Source: Crateriforma conspicua (GTDB lineage: Bacteria; Planctomycetota; Planctomycetia; Pirellulales; Pirellulaceae). From it: a DNA stretch of 64,000 nucleotides. A program made the position numbers and the translations under genes. Below the pieces are notes generated by a model, which did no database searches, was not told where the DNA came from, and saw nothing but the letters and a program-made list of their open reading frames with translations. The stretch spans positions 7,057,155 to 7,121,154 of the forward strand of contig NZ_CP036319.1 in assembly GCF_007752935.1 (NCBI RefSeq), read 5' to 3'. This document shows positions 28,082-35,904 of the stretch, in pieces. Position 1 is the stretch's first letter. Each line of letters starts with the position of its first letter.

Positions 28082-29080
28082 ATGACTGCGACCATTATAC
28101 AGCGGGCCAAGCCCGCATCAAACCCAACCGTTGCCGGTCTGGCGTGTGACTACATCGCCAACGGTATCTCTGTTTTTCCGATTCGACTGGACGGATCCAA
28201 AGCCCCGGCGATACCGACGTGGGATCCGTTCAAAGAACGCATCGCGACGATTGATGAAGTCTGCGACCTGTTCCGGCACCCTCGAGGAATCGCGGTCGTC
28301 TGCGGTGTCGTCTCCGGCGGGCTTGAAGTCCTGGACTTTGACGAAGAAGCCGACGACACGTTCGACGCATGGAAACGGAATCTTACGCCTGAGATTCGCG
28401 GGCGTTTGTGTGTCGTCGAAACCGGCGGCTTTGGGTATCACGTCTTATACCGCTGCACAGTCATTTGCGGGAATAAGAAGATCGCGATGACGGCCGACAA
28501 AAAGGTGTTGGTCGAATCGAGAGGCGAAGGCGGCTATATCGTTGGCGTGGGGTCACCGCTGAAAGTCCACGCATCAGGGCAGCCATACGTCCAAGTCGCG
28601 GGCGAACCATTGCCACACGTACCAACGTTCACACCGGAGGAACGCAAGACGATGTGGACGGCGGCGGCATCACTGGACCGCCGACGGGATGCGATGAAAG
28701 CGTATGTGGACAAGCGTGTTCGCGAATTGAAGCCGCGAAAACTTTATATCCCCAAGTCCAACACCCCGTGGGACGACTTCGAGGCCCGCGCGTCGTGGCA
28801 TGACGTGTTGGAGCCGCACGGGTGGGAATCACACGACGGGCGGAACTGGTGCCGTCCTGGTGCGGATCAATACAAGACGTCCGCCGTTGTGCGTGACAGA
28901 GAAACCACTGGCGAAGTGTTGGTCGTGTTTTCCACCAATGCGGGAGCACTGGCACCGACCACGGGCGGCCACCGCAACTTGTCAAAGTTTGAAGCGTTCA
29001 CCGAGCTTTCGCACGGTGGCGATCGGAGCAAGGCAGCGAAGGAATTATTCCAAAAAGGTTACGGGAGGAACCAAAAATGA
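28082..29080 (+). CDS. Bifunctional DNA primase/polymerase (Prim-Pol, AEP superfamily)
   Basis: 332 residues from the ATG at 28082, with an AGGAG ribosome site upstream. The N-terminal 190 residues match the Prim-Pol domain: Y-x-x-x-G-x-x-V-F-P-I near the start, then LEVLDFDEEAD with the metal-binding D-x-D pair and ETGGFGYHVLYR, the equivalent of the sGGxHxY motif. VESRGEGGYIVGVGSPLKVHASG follows as in plasmid and phage primases. The C-terminal part (230-332) is not clearly assignable. It overlaps the DUF3987 gene by 4 bp, and together they would make a primase-helicase pair able to start replication of the excised element. Confidence 0.9.
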   Translation: MTATIIQRAKPASNPTVAGLACDYIANGISVFPIRLDGSKAPAIPTWDPFKERIATIDEVCDLFRHPRGIAVVCGVVSGGLEVLDFDEEADDTFDAWKRNLTPEIRGRLCVVETGGFGYHVLYRCTVICGNKKIAMTADKKVLVESRGEGGYIVGVGSPLKVHASGQPYVQVAGEPLPHVPTFTPEERKTMWTAAASLDRRRDAMKAYVDKRVRELKPRKLYIPKSNTPWDDFEARASWHDVLEPHGWESHDGRNWCRPGADQYKTSAVVRDRETTGEVLVVFSTNAGALAPTTGGHRNLSKFEAFTELSHGGDRSKAAKELFQKGYGRNQK

Positions 29081-30546
29081 AAATGCCAGCACTGAACGGA
29101 CAAATCCGAGTTGATGACGTACCGCCCCAATTTGAACGAGAAGACATCGAAGCGGCAGCGGTCGACGAACTGAAGGCCGATTCACCGGACCTGCACACCG
29201 ACGAATACCAAGCGTTTCCAGCGTGGTGTCTCCCCGAACCGTTCGACGTGTTCGTCGATGAGGGAGCCAAGTCGATCGGATGTGATGAATCTTATATTGC
29301 ACTACCGCTATTGAGTTGTGCGGGTGCGGCGATCGGTAATACATGCCGACTGACAATGAAGTCGGGATACCACGCACCGCCGGCGATCTGGTGCATGATT
29401 ATCGGCGATTCAGGAACCAAGAAGTCGCCAGCGTTCAAACTGGCGAATCGGTCTTATAAGCGGCACCACAACCGCATGATTGATGAGAACCGACAAGCCC
29501 GCGATGTGTACACAGCCGAGCTTGCAGAGTACGAGGCAAGCAAAAAGTCTAAGGGTGCGGCGCTGGAAAAGCCGATTGAACCTATCCCGAATCGGTGCAT
29601 GACCACCGACGCGACGGTCGAATCGCTGGCTCCGATCCTTAGTTGCAATCCACGCGGCTTGTTGGTGGCGAAGGATGAGCTATCGGGATGGTTCGGCGGA
29701 CTGAACCAATACAAGAATGCCGCCGGATCTGACGAAGCCCATTATCTGAGCATGTTTGATGGCGATTCGATGACCGTCGATCGCAAGGCGGATTGGCAAT
29801 GTCCGATCCATGTTGAGTCTGCCCTGGTGTCGATCGCCGGCGGCATTCAACCGGGCGTCTTGGCCAGAGCACTTGGCAAGGCACACCGCGAGTCAGGCAT
29901 GGCCGCACGGTTCTTGCTGGCACAGCCGCCGAAGCGCGTCTCCGACTGGTCGTGGGATGACGAACTATCGGCGGCGGTTTTGTCGTTGGTCGACGAAGTG
30001 TTCGACGGTCTGTTCGGGATCCAATTTCAGGACGAAGACAACACCCCTCACTTTCTGAGTTTGGCCAAGGACGCCCGGCAGCGATGGAAGGACTACCACG
30101 ACGCCCACCAGCAAGAGCAAGTGGATCTGTCAGGTGCGATCGCGGCGGCTTGGTCAAAACTGCTGGGGTACGTCCCACGCTTGGCCCTGGTGATTCACGT
30201 TGTCACCCAAATCCACAACGGCGACCCGATCACCGAGCCAGTCACCGACGACGCCCTGCAACGTGCGATCCGGCTTGTGGAGTGGTTCAAGCGTGAAGCC
30301 GGTCGACTGTATGCCACCATCGACGACACGGACGAGCAGCGGGAGCTGCGGGATCTGGCCGCGTGGATCAAACGGAAGCACGGAGGCGAGTGTACGCCGC
30401 GCCAAATCGTCCAAGGTGTCCGGCGGATCAAGACCGTGGATGAGGCAGAGAAGATGTGCATCGAACTGGTCCGCATGAATCTGGCGACCCGCGAATCGGT
30501 GAAGCCGCAAAAGGGTCCCGTGCGGACGATCTTTCGCATGACGTGA
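29077..30546 (+). CDS. DUF3987 helicase-like replication protein
   Basis: A 489-residue P-loop protein of the DUF3987 family, commonly paired with Prim-Pol in phages, satellites and plasmids. The phosphate-binding loop reads IIGDSGTKKSPAF, a variant Walker A, and the acidic LLVAKDELSGWFGGL segment provides Walker B. A FDGDSMTVDRK stretch and IAGGIQPGVLARAL follow, both typical of the family. The last 100 residues form a winged-helix-like tail with LAAWIKRKHGGECTPRQI. ATGA overlap with the primase gene shows translational coupling. An iteron-like tract follows the stop codon. Confidence 0.85.
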   Translation: MKMPALNGQIRVDDVPPQFEREDIEAAAVDELKADSPDLHTDEYQAFPAWCLPEPFDVFVDEGAKSIGCDESYIALPLLSCAGAAIGNTCRLTMKSGYHAPPAIWCMIIGDSGTKKSPAFKLANRSYKRHHNRMIDENRQARDVYTAELAEYEASKKSKGAALEKPIEPIPNRCMTTDATVESLAPILSCNPRGLLVAKDELSGWFGGLNQYKNAAGSDEAHYLSMFDGDSMTVDRKADWQCPIHVESALVSIAGGIQPGVLARALGKAHRESGMAARFLLAQPPKRVSDWSWDDELSAAVLSLVDEVFDGLFGIQFQDEDNTPHFLSLAKDARQRWKDYHDAHQQEQVDLSGAIAAAWSKLLGYVPRLALVIHVVTQIHNGDPITEPVTDDALQRAIRLVEWFKREAGRLYATIDDTDEQRELRDLAAWIKRKHGGECTPRQIVQGVRRIKTVDEAEKMCIELVRMNLATRESVKPQKGPVRTIFRMT

Positions 30547-30559
30547 ATCTGTCGACGCC

Positions 30560-30718
30560 CGTCTACACGTAAACGTCTACGGCTAGAACGCCGTGAAAAG
30601 CGGGTATTCGTAGACGGCGGGCGTCAACGGGAAGAAGGAGCCAAAGAGGCGTCTACGAATAAGCCTAAAACGCCGTGTTTTAAGCGTAGACGTTGACTGT
30701 AGACACGAGCGTCAACGG
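30560..30718. repeat. Iteron-like repeats, candidate replication origin of the element
   Basis: CGTCTAC occurs at 30560-30566, 30574-30580 and 30650-30656; its complement GTAGACG occurs at 30610-30616 and 30686-30692, with a near copy GTAGACA at 30699-30705. A second motif, GCGTCAACGG, occurs at 30621-30630 and 30709-30718. Eight short sites fall within 160 bp between the helicase gene and the next gene, outside any coding region. The clustering next to primase-helicase genes suggests an origin or an operator. Confidence 0.6.
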
Positions 30719-30735
30719 AAAACGGAGTTCGAGAA

Positions 30736-30999
30736 ATGACCACACCCATGTCCCTGATCGGCGACCGTGGCCAACGTCTGCTATGCGGTCGCCTGACCGA
30801 AACCTTGGAACGCGGCCAAGTGGTGGTGCTGACCAAGCCAACGCCGACGACGTTCAAGTTGATGGCGGTCGACACCAGTAGCGTCGATCAATTGGCGTCG
30901 TTCCTGTCCGCCGACGAAGCCGAAGCGAACAGCCTTGCACACGCGGTTGCCAAGGCGATGAGGAAACCGAAACGCCGATCACGGAGGAAAGCCAAGTGA
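30736..30999 (+). CDS. Small element protein of unknown function
   Basis: 87 residues. A beta-rich first half (GQRLLCGRLTETLERGQVVV) and a very basic C-terminus (KPKRRSRRKAK) suggest nucleic-acid contact. It overlaps the next gene by 4 bp. No family recognised. Confidence 0.6.
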   Translation: MTTPMSLIGDRGQRLLCGRLTETLERGQVVVLTKPTPTTFKLMAVDTSSVDQLASFLSADEAEANSLAHAVAKAMRKPKRRSRRKAK

Positions 31000-31208
31000 C
31001 CAAGAAACGCAAACGACCCGGACGCACCAAGATCGACCCCAACGTCGTCGAGCTGTTGCCAATCGAGCATCCCGCCGGCGGGACCATGCGGCTTGGCCGA
31101 ACGCGAAAACGAATCGAGCGGGACACGCTTGTCCAACTGGAAACCGACGAACACGGCCGCGTCTGGGTCCGTGTCTGTCCTGAGGACACACTGCGGGAAC
31201 GCTACTGA
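30996..31208 (+). CDS. Small basic element protein
   Basis: 70 residues from a GTG overlapping the stop of the previous gene. The N-terminus is strongly basic (TKKRKRPGRTK) and the remainder looks beta-rich (GGTMRLGRTRKRIERDTLVQLETDE). Overlap on both sides with neighbours shows it is part of a tightly packed operon. No family recognised. Confidence 0.55.
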   Translation: MTKKRKRPGRTKIDPNVVELLPIEHPAGGTMRLGRTRKRIERDTLVQLETDEHGRVWVRVCPEDTLRERY

Positions 31209-31453
31209 TGCGAGCCTTGGACACCTGCCCCAAGTGCCACAAAGGCACGATGCGACGGCAGAGCACGCGCACGGTCGGACGATGGCGGACGCGGTACTTT
31301 CGGTGCGATGCCTGCGGGCATCATGGCAAGGCATCGAACGCGGTCGATGAGCGCGGCAGAGATATTTTGAGGCCAGTTATCCAAACGGGTAAGTCGCCCG
31401 TCGAATGTCCGCACTGTGGCTGTAGCATTCTGGCATCACACCCCACGGAGTAG
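31208..31453 (+). CDS. Double zinc-ribbon protein
   Basis: 81 residues with three CxxC knuckles: CPKC near the start, CDAC after a basic strand (TRYFRCDACGHHGK), and CPHC near the end. The first two form a zinc ribbon like that of phage Ogr/Delta regulators and NrdR N-termini; the third may be an unpaired or partial ribbon. It begins one base inside the previous stop codon. A regulator of late phage or element genes is a reasonable guess. Confidence 0.65.
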   Translation: MRALDTCPKCHKGTMRRQSTRTVGRWRTRYFRCDACGHHGKASNAVDERGRDILRPVIQTGKSPVECPHCGCSILASHPTE

Positions 31454-31460
31454 ATGCAAA

Positions 31461-31937
31461 ATGAGTCAAGCAAAAGACCTGCGGACGCTTCGGCGAATGT
31501 TTCCACGCATGACATCCGACCGACTGGTTCAAGCCATCGAACGCGGCAAGACCGTCAAAGCCATCGCCGCCGATGAACAAAAACGCCTGATCGCCGAAAA
31601 CGACCAGTTGTCGGAAACCATCGCCGAGCTTGAAAAACGAATCGAAACGTTGACCGCCGAGCGTGAACAGCAAGACGCCGACGAAGCCGAGCGGACCGCA
31701 CCGGCGGCGAAGGCGAAAGCACGAGGCAACAAGCCGATCGCATTCGCCAGCGGCACCCGTCCGAATCTGGTCGATACGCATTCGTTACGCGGTCGGTGGA
31801 AAGCACTGGTCGACGATCTTGTAAGCCAGGGCATGACACGAGCCAAAGCCGTGAGCCGCGCGAACCGGGCCTATCCTGAGCTGCGGGAACTGGCGGTTGA
31901 CGAAGCCAACAGCCGACGCGGTGGCCGTCGTGGATAA
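31461..31937 (+). CDS. Coiled-coil element protein
   Basis: 158 residues from the ATG at 31461. Residues 20-70 form a coiled coil (ENDQLSETIAELEKRIETL); the C-terminal 60 residues are helical and basic, with SLRGRWKALVDDLVSQGMTRAKAVSRANRAYPELR. That last pattern recurs in phage and plasmid small proteins as a DNA- or protein-binding helix pair. It overlaps the next gene. Confidence 0.6.
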   Translation: MSQAKDLRTLRRMFPRMTSDRLVQAIERGKTVKAIAADEQKRLIAENDQLSETIAELEKRIETLTAEREQQDADEAERTAPAAKAKARGNKPIAFASGTRPNLVDTHSLRGRWKALVDDLVSQGMTRAKAVSRANRAYPELRELAVDEANSRRGGRRG

Positions 31938-32271
31938 GTTCTATGTCGTCCTGCCGACCGGTCGAGAGTTCATCACAGCCGCCGGGAGCCACGCTGAGGC
32001 CGTCGCGGTGTTTTGCTTGGTTGAAGTCGTCAACAAAGCGAGCCAGTACACCGACGGACCGCCGGCGGACTTGTGGTCAGGCTACTGGGTCCACCGTGGC
32101 CGAGCGTCCAGGGCCACAACGGTCCGACTGGCCAGTGCGATGCAGTTTTTGGACCGAAGCGATTGGCAACTACTTAACAGCGGACTGGAACTGAATGTCC
32201 CACCGCACACGTTTCGCGAACACTGCGACGAACTAATCCGACTGACCGCAAAGCACGAGGCCAAACAATGA
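31930..32271 (+). CDS. Small element protein of unknown function
   Basis: 113 residues from a GTG at 31930 that overlaps the stop of the coiled-coil gene; a TTG at 31897 is an alternative. The sequence is mixed alpha/beta (FYVVLPTGREFITAAGSHAEAVAVF). No family recognised. Overlap of its 3' end with the next gene keeps it in the operon. Confidence 0.55.
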   Translation: MDKFYVVLPTGREFITAAGSHAEAVAVFCLVEVVNKASQYTDGPPADLWSGYWVHRGRASRATTVRLASAMQFLDRSDWQLLNSGLELNVPPHTFREHCDELIRLTAKHEAKQ

Positions 32272-33020
32272 CCCAAACCGAAACGAAGTCCAAGCTTGAA
32301 GCCGCTGAGGAGATCCTAAAGATGGTCGCATCGTCCGGCGGCGAATTGACGTTCGAGCAACGTGTCGAATGCTGCAATGCTCTCGGGTGCACCGAGAAGG
32401 AACTGGACAGAGAGATTCGCCGGTTCGGTCGCATCGTCCAGCAACGCAAGGTGGCCGGCACCCGCCAGGATCGCAACAAACAAGACGAAGAAGTCCGCCG
32501 ACTGTTCAAGGTGCGAGAGAAACGCTCCCCCGAACTGGAAAAGCAAATCGCCGACCTACAATCCGAGTTGGCCAAGATTGAACAAGACCACCGGCTTGCG
32601 GCGAAACGAGCCGAAGAAATGGAAGCGGCGGTCGATAACTTGCGGTCGCTGGCACCCAAGTGGCGCGTCGCGGAGTTCAACCAACGCAAACGAGCGGCGA
32701 CCAAAAAGTACCGGGAACCGGCATTGCGTGCGGCGACCGAATGCGACCGCATCGAAGCTTGCCAGAACTTGGTTGTCGACGACGGCCAGAAGTGCATCGA
32801 CTTCATCGGCACAATCGAACACACCACCGGCCAGAAGTTCATTCAACGTCGTGGGTTTGGCCAGCGATCTACGGTCGACCGTTCGGCATGGCAGGCCTAC
32901 ATCGACGAGCAGGTGGCACGCATTCCAAAACTCGAAGAAATCCACGGGGAGAACCTGGACGCGTACAACGATGCGATTGATGCCGCCGAGGCGGAATGTC
33001 TGGACGTCTACGTCGACTGA
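32268..33020 (+). CDS. Long coiled-coil element protein
   Basis: 250 residues. The N-terminus contains a possible HTH (FEQRVECCNALGCTEKELDREI). Residues 65-125 form a strong coiled coil (LEKQIADLQSELAKIEQDH), and the C-terminal half is helical and acidic, ending EAECLDVYVD. It is the last gene before a very strong terminator. A structural or scaffolding role in the element is possible but not shown. Confidence 0.6.
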   Translation: MTQTETKSKLEAAEEILKMVASSGGELTFEQRVECCNALGCTEKELDREIRRFGRIVQQRKVAGTRQDRNKQDEEVRRLFKVREKRSPELEKQIADLQSELAKIEQDHRLAAKRAEEMEAAVDNLRSLAPKWRVAEFNQRKRAATKKYREPALRAATECDRIEACQNLVVDDGQKCIDFIGTIEHTTGQKFIQRRGFGQRSTVDRSAWQAYIDEQVARIPKLEEIHGENLDAYNDAIDAAEAECLDVYVD

Positions 33021-33082
33021 CCCCACCCCCGCTGATTGTCTCCCGCCCCGTGTTTCTAACCTTTTCCACGGGGCTGGGCTTG

Positions 33083-33125
33083 GCCGGACCACTGTTAGTC
33101 GCTTTCCAGTGGTCCGGCTTTTTTT
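33083..33125 (+). terminator. Strong intrinsic terminator of the element operon
   Basis: GCCGGACCACTG at 33083-33094 pairs perfectly with 33107-33118, followed by seven T residues. It ends the operon that begins at the Prim-Pol gene. Confidence 0.92.
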
Positions 33126-33453
33126 GTGTCCTCACCGAACGTGCGACAATGGCGAGCCGATGCGATGCACCACCCCCCTACCCGCCTTTGGGTCCTTCCT
33201 GCGGACAGGTGAGAAATGCGGTCAACAAAATCGCGATGCTCGCCATAAAAATTCCGGCGCTTTCAATCCCGTGGGGGATCAGGGGGTCGGTACGCGCAGA
33301 CACAGCCGGGGGTGGCCTCAAAGTCGGTTCGCATCGGTGACGACCGCCCGTGTTCCGCTTCCGTTTCCACGGCCAGCAGAATCAGATTTTTAAGTTGCCA
33401 GGTTGGCAACTTAATCGCTGGCGACGAAGAAGCACGGCGGACGTTTCCACTCC
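33126..33453. other. Non-coding stretch with an 11-bp hairpin
   Basis: No convincing gene. A perfect hairpin of TTAAGTTGCCA with its complement around a 3-nt GGT loop lies at about 33391-33415. Overlapping open frames in several phases reflect the GC-rich composition. Confidence 0.4.
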
Positions 33454-33782
33454 GAGTCCCCAATTGGGGATTCAAATGTTGGCAGCAATGTCACCACGAC
33501 CACCGATCCCGGCGGTCGTTTCCACTGCCGTCCGTCGACTCCACCATGGTGGAGTCGGACCAGTCGCCACGACCACCGGACCCACCGGTCGCTTCCACCC
33601 CTGCCGACATCGACGCGGCATTTCCCGGCGGTCTGACGGCGGTTTGCACTTTGTTGGAATCCACAATTGGGGAGTCACGTTTCCGGGACTCCGGAATTCC
33701 GGAGTCGGTGCGGACTGTCCAAGCTGGCCAGTCGCCGCCCCCCGGGCGACTCCACCATGGTGGAGTCCGCAATTGTGGAGTC
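33454..33782. repeat. Array of six 20-bp palindromes with GACTCC/GGAGTC arms
   Basis: Six 20-bp palindromes share the arms GA(C/G/A)TCC ... GGA(G/T)TC. Sites are 33454-33473 (centre CCAATTGG), 33537-33556 (ACCATGGT, perfect), 33657-33676 (AATT centre, two mismatched pairs), 33687-33706 (GGAATTCC, perfect), 33748-33767 (ACCATGGT, perfect) and 33763-33782 (AATT centre, two mismatched pairs, overlapping the previous site by 5 bp). They lie in DNA without a credible gene, between the operon terminator and the genes preceding the integrase. Arms are conserved while centres vary, as for a dimeric protein's operator set or a recombinase/hairpin family. Confidence 0.75.
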
Positions 33783-33936
33783 GGCCACCCCTGGACTTGC
33801 GGCGGACCGTCCGGCCACGTTCTAATCGGGAGGGCCTAGGCGACGGTTGATCCCCGTTTCCGAACCGCCGGCATCCACACCGGCTTGGCCCGTTCATTTT
33901 GTGGAATCCCAAACGCAGCTTGTGGAGGTTAGCGTC

Positions 33937-34107
33937 ATGGTTGTGCAATTCACCGCCACCGATCCGTTGGTGTTTTCGCCCGCGTCGATGTTGGCCGGAC
34001 TGGCGTGGGTGGGTCTGTTTAGCTTGGTACGGAATTGCCGGGCTATTGTTCTGTTCTTGGCCAAGGCGTATCAGGATCACGCCAGCGGTCGCGAGTATTG
34101 GGGGTGA
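33937..34107 (+). CDS. Small membrane protein
   Basis: 56 residues from the ATG at 33937, preceded by GGAGG at a good distance. One hydrophobic segment (MLAGLAWVGLFSLVRNCRAIVLFLA) with a short charged tail. It lies directly before two genes leading to the integrase. No family recognised. Confidence 0.6.
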   Translation: MVVQFTATDPLVFSPASMLAGLAWVGLFSLVRNCRAIVLFLAKAYQDHASGREYWG

Positions 34108-34111
34108 GGCG

Positions 34112-34414
34112 ATGAATTACCAAACAGTGAATATCTTTGTTTGCGAAGTCACTGGCGAAGCAAGCACCGAGCACGTCAACATGGCCGGGATCCGCCAAGA
34201 GATTGACGGCCGGGGTGACTACGCCCACGAAGCCGTGATTCTGTCCGAGTTCACCAAGTTGGAGTCCGGCGCGCCGGAGCCGATCGCGTGGAAGTGGACC
34301 GACCCGACCGAAAACGGACGTTTCGTTTTCGATGAATCAGACGTGGCAGAAATCGCCAGAGAGGATCCCAACCTCTTGGTCCGCGTCTACATAGTCGACG
34401 CGGCGCGGGGGTGA
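34112..34414 (+). CDS. Small acidic element protein of unknown function
   Basis: 100 residues from the ATG at 34112, 4 bp after the preceding stop. Acidic, mixed alpha/beta (VNIFVCEVTGEASTEHV; EIAREDPNLLVRVYIVD). Its stop is 3 bp from the integrase start, so the two are co-translated. No family recognised; a directionality or accessory role is possible from position only. Confidence 0.6.
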   Translation: MNYQTVNIFVCEVTGEASTEHVNMAGIRQEIDGRGDYAHEAVILSEFTKLESGAPEPIAWKWTDPTENGRFVFDESDVAEIAREDPNLLVRVYIVDAARG

Positions 34415-34417
34415 GTG

Positions 34418-35620
34418 ATGGCCACAATACGAAAAGAGCCAAACGGTTTTAAGTCGATCCTTCTTGTCTGTCCCGACAAGAAGCGGCGGACCATCCGGCT
34501 CGGGAAGATGCACCTACGGACCGCTGAGAAGGTGAAGACCAAGATCGAAGGCATTGCGGCAAACTTTGCTGCTGGCGTCGATCTGGATCCACAGCAGGCG
34601 GAATGGTTGCGGTCGATCGACGGCAAACTGCATGAGCGGATCGCGAAGTGCGGAATCATCAAACCGCGATTGAACACCACACTGTCGGCGTGGCTGAATC
34701 GTTATATGAAAACCCACGATGTGAAGGATTCGACGAAGCGGTCGCTAGAACGTGCGAAGGACAATCTTATCGATTACTTCGGCGCGGACCGTCAGATTCG
34801 GACCATCAGCAGCCACCACGCGACGGAGTGGCGGCACTGGTTGAAAACCGAAGGCAATCAACGCGGCAGTAAGAAAGCCACCAAGCCGCTGGCAGAGAAT
34901 ACGGTCCGCCGGCGGACGGGACGCGCGAAACAGTTTTTCGATGCGGCCAAGCGTGCTGGTCTGATTGAAGCAAATCCGTTCGACGGATTGAAACGCACCA
35001 CGACCGAGAACAAAGCCCGCCAGTTTTTCGTCGAGCAAGACGTTATCGAACAGTGCATCGACCACGCACCCAACCAGGACTGGCGGACCATCCTTGCACT
35101 GGTCCGCTATGCCGGGATCCGTGCACCAAGCGAACTTGTCCGTCTCCGATGGGAGGATGTGAATCTGCCCGACCGCCGTTTGACGATCAGGGCCACCAAA
35201 ACCGAGCACCTGAGCCACAACGGCGTGCGTGTCTGTCCGATCTTCCCCGAACTGTTCACGCACCTGGACCAAGCGTGGGAAGCCGCACCGGACGGAGCCG
35301 AGTTTGTGATTCAGCGGGCGGAGTATCGCCAGCCGGGAACGAATCTCGGAACGACGTTTCGGAAGATCATCGAGCGTGCGGGCTACGCACCATGGCCAAA
35401 GCTTTTTACGAACTGTCGGGCGTCCCGTGAGACCGAACTGGTCGACCGATACCCGATCAAGGATGTGTCGTCGTGGCTCGGAAACAGTAAGCCGGTCGCG
35501 ATGAAGCACTACCTGATGGCTCGGGACAGCGTGTTCGCGAGAGCGATTCAGGAACCGACGGCAACACTCGAAAAACCAACCGGCACAGAAACCGGCACAG
35601 CACCGAGCAGCAAGCACTAG
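34418..35620 (+). CDS. Tyrosine integrase of the tRNA-Leu element
   Basis: A 400-residue phage-type tyrosine recombinase. The N-terminus has an arm-binding-like start (ATIRKEPNGFKSILLVCPDKKRRTIRLG) and a SAM-like core-binding domain (about 85-190). In the catalytic domain the first Arg lies in YAGIRAPSELVRLRW, Lys in TKTEHLS, the box II region reads NCRASRETEL (Asn where many have His, with the second Arg kept), LGNS replaces the usual LGHS, and the nucleophile Tyr is in MKHYLM. The gene ends 70 bp from attR and the tRNA, the normal arrangement for an integrase acting at its own att site. Confidence 0.93.
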   Translation: MATIRKEPNGFKSILLVCPDKKRRTIRLGKMHLRTAEKVKTKIEGIAANFAAGVDLDPQQAEWLRSIDGKLHERIAKCGIIKPRLNTTLSAWLNRYMKTHDVKDSTKRSLERAKDNLIDYFGADRQIRTISSHHATEWRHWLKTEGNQRGSKKATKPLAENTVRRRTGRAKQFFDAAKRAGLIEANPFDGLKRTTTENKARQFFVEQDVIEQCIDHAPNQDWRTILALVRYAGIRAPSELVRLRWEDVNLPDRRLTIRATKTEHLSHNGVRVCPIFPELFTHLDQAWEAAPDGAEFVIQRAEYRQPGTNLGTTFRKIIERAGYAPWPKLFTNCRASRETELVDRYPIKDVSSWLGNSKPVAMKHYLMARDSVFARAIQEPTATLEKPTGTETGTAPSSKH

Positions 35621-35689
35621 CACCGAAACCCCGAAACACCCTAAAATACGGACGTTTTACGTAAACCAATGGTCCCAGAATAGCCACAG

Positions 35690-35709
35690 ATGCCCGGGGC
35701 GGGACTCGA
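35690..35709. repeat. attR: 20-bp repeat within the tRNA-Leu 3' end
   Basis: Identical to attL at 27184-27203. It covers the 3' 19 bases of the tRNA-Leu gene plus one flanking base, so insertion keeps the tRNA intact. Confidence 0.9.
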
Positions 35710-35776
35710 ACCCGCAAGGCCGTAACCGGCCGGGGGATTTTAAATCCCCTGTGTCTGCCAATTCCACCACCCGGGC
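35691..35776 (-). tRNA. tRNA-Leu (anticodon UAA)
   Basis: The minus strand from 35776 to 35691 folds as an 86-nt class II tRNA. The acceptor strand GCCCGGG pairs with CCCGGGC plus discriminator A. The anticodon stem GGGGA/TCCCC holds loop TTTAAAA with anticodon TAA. A long variable arm (GGCCGGTTACGGCC) and a T-arm with GGTTCGAGTCC follow. CCA is not encoded. Its 3' end is the insertion site of the neighbouring element. Confidence 0.97.
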
Positions 35777-35783
35777 TGGGTGC

Positions 35784-35824
35784 GTAAATCACGGTGTTTT
35801 TGGCCGTTTGGCCCCGTAATTTAC
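35784..35824. terminator. Near-perfect inverted repeat upstream of tRNA-Leu
   Basis: GTAAATcACGG at 35784-35794 pairs with CCGTaATTTAC at 35814-35824 with one mismatch; on the plus strand it is followed by GTGTTTTCTGATTTTT. It could terminate readthrough from the integrase or protect the tRNA promoter. Confidence 0.35.
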
Positions 35825-35904
35825 GTGTTTTCTGATTTTTCGTTTGTGTCGCGAATGTGCCACTCGTTGCCGTCCGTTGACACGCTGCGCGCTCACAAAA
35901 GCGC

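Larger units (their letters stand above)
27184..35709 (+). mobile_element. 8.5-kb integrative element in the 3' end of tRNA-Leu(UAA)
   Basis: The two ends are a perfect 20-bp direct repeat (27184-27203 and 35690-35709). The right copy is the 3' end of the tRNA-Leu gene and the left copy is the displaced fragment. Inside lie an excisionase-like HTH gene, a Prim-Pol gene, a DUF3987 helicase-like gene, an iteron-like tract, about seven small genes, a palindrome array and a tyrosine integrase adjacent to the tRNA. No capsid, terminase or conjugation genes are present. The layout suits a phage satellite or a self-replicating integrative plasmid. All genes are on the plus strand. Confidence 0.88.

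Noticed and set aside
33454-33782. CRISPR array
   Set aside because: Repeats are self-complementary 20-mers with irregular spacing and variable centres, and no cas gene is present.
33312-34080. Open frames covering the palindrome array on both strands
   Set aside because: Translations consist of palindrome-derived repeats (such as DSTMVES and TPPWWS) with no start signals; the DNA palindromes explain them.
34418-35620. This integrase as the integron integrase for the cassette array
   Set aside because: It belongs to the tRNA-Leu element (adjacent to attR), lies 18 kb from the array, and its sequence reads as a phage-type integrase; the IntI-specific extra motif was not seen.
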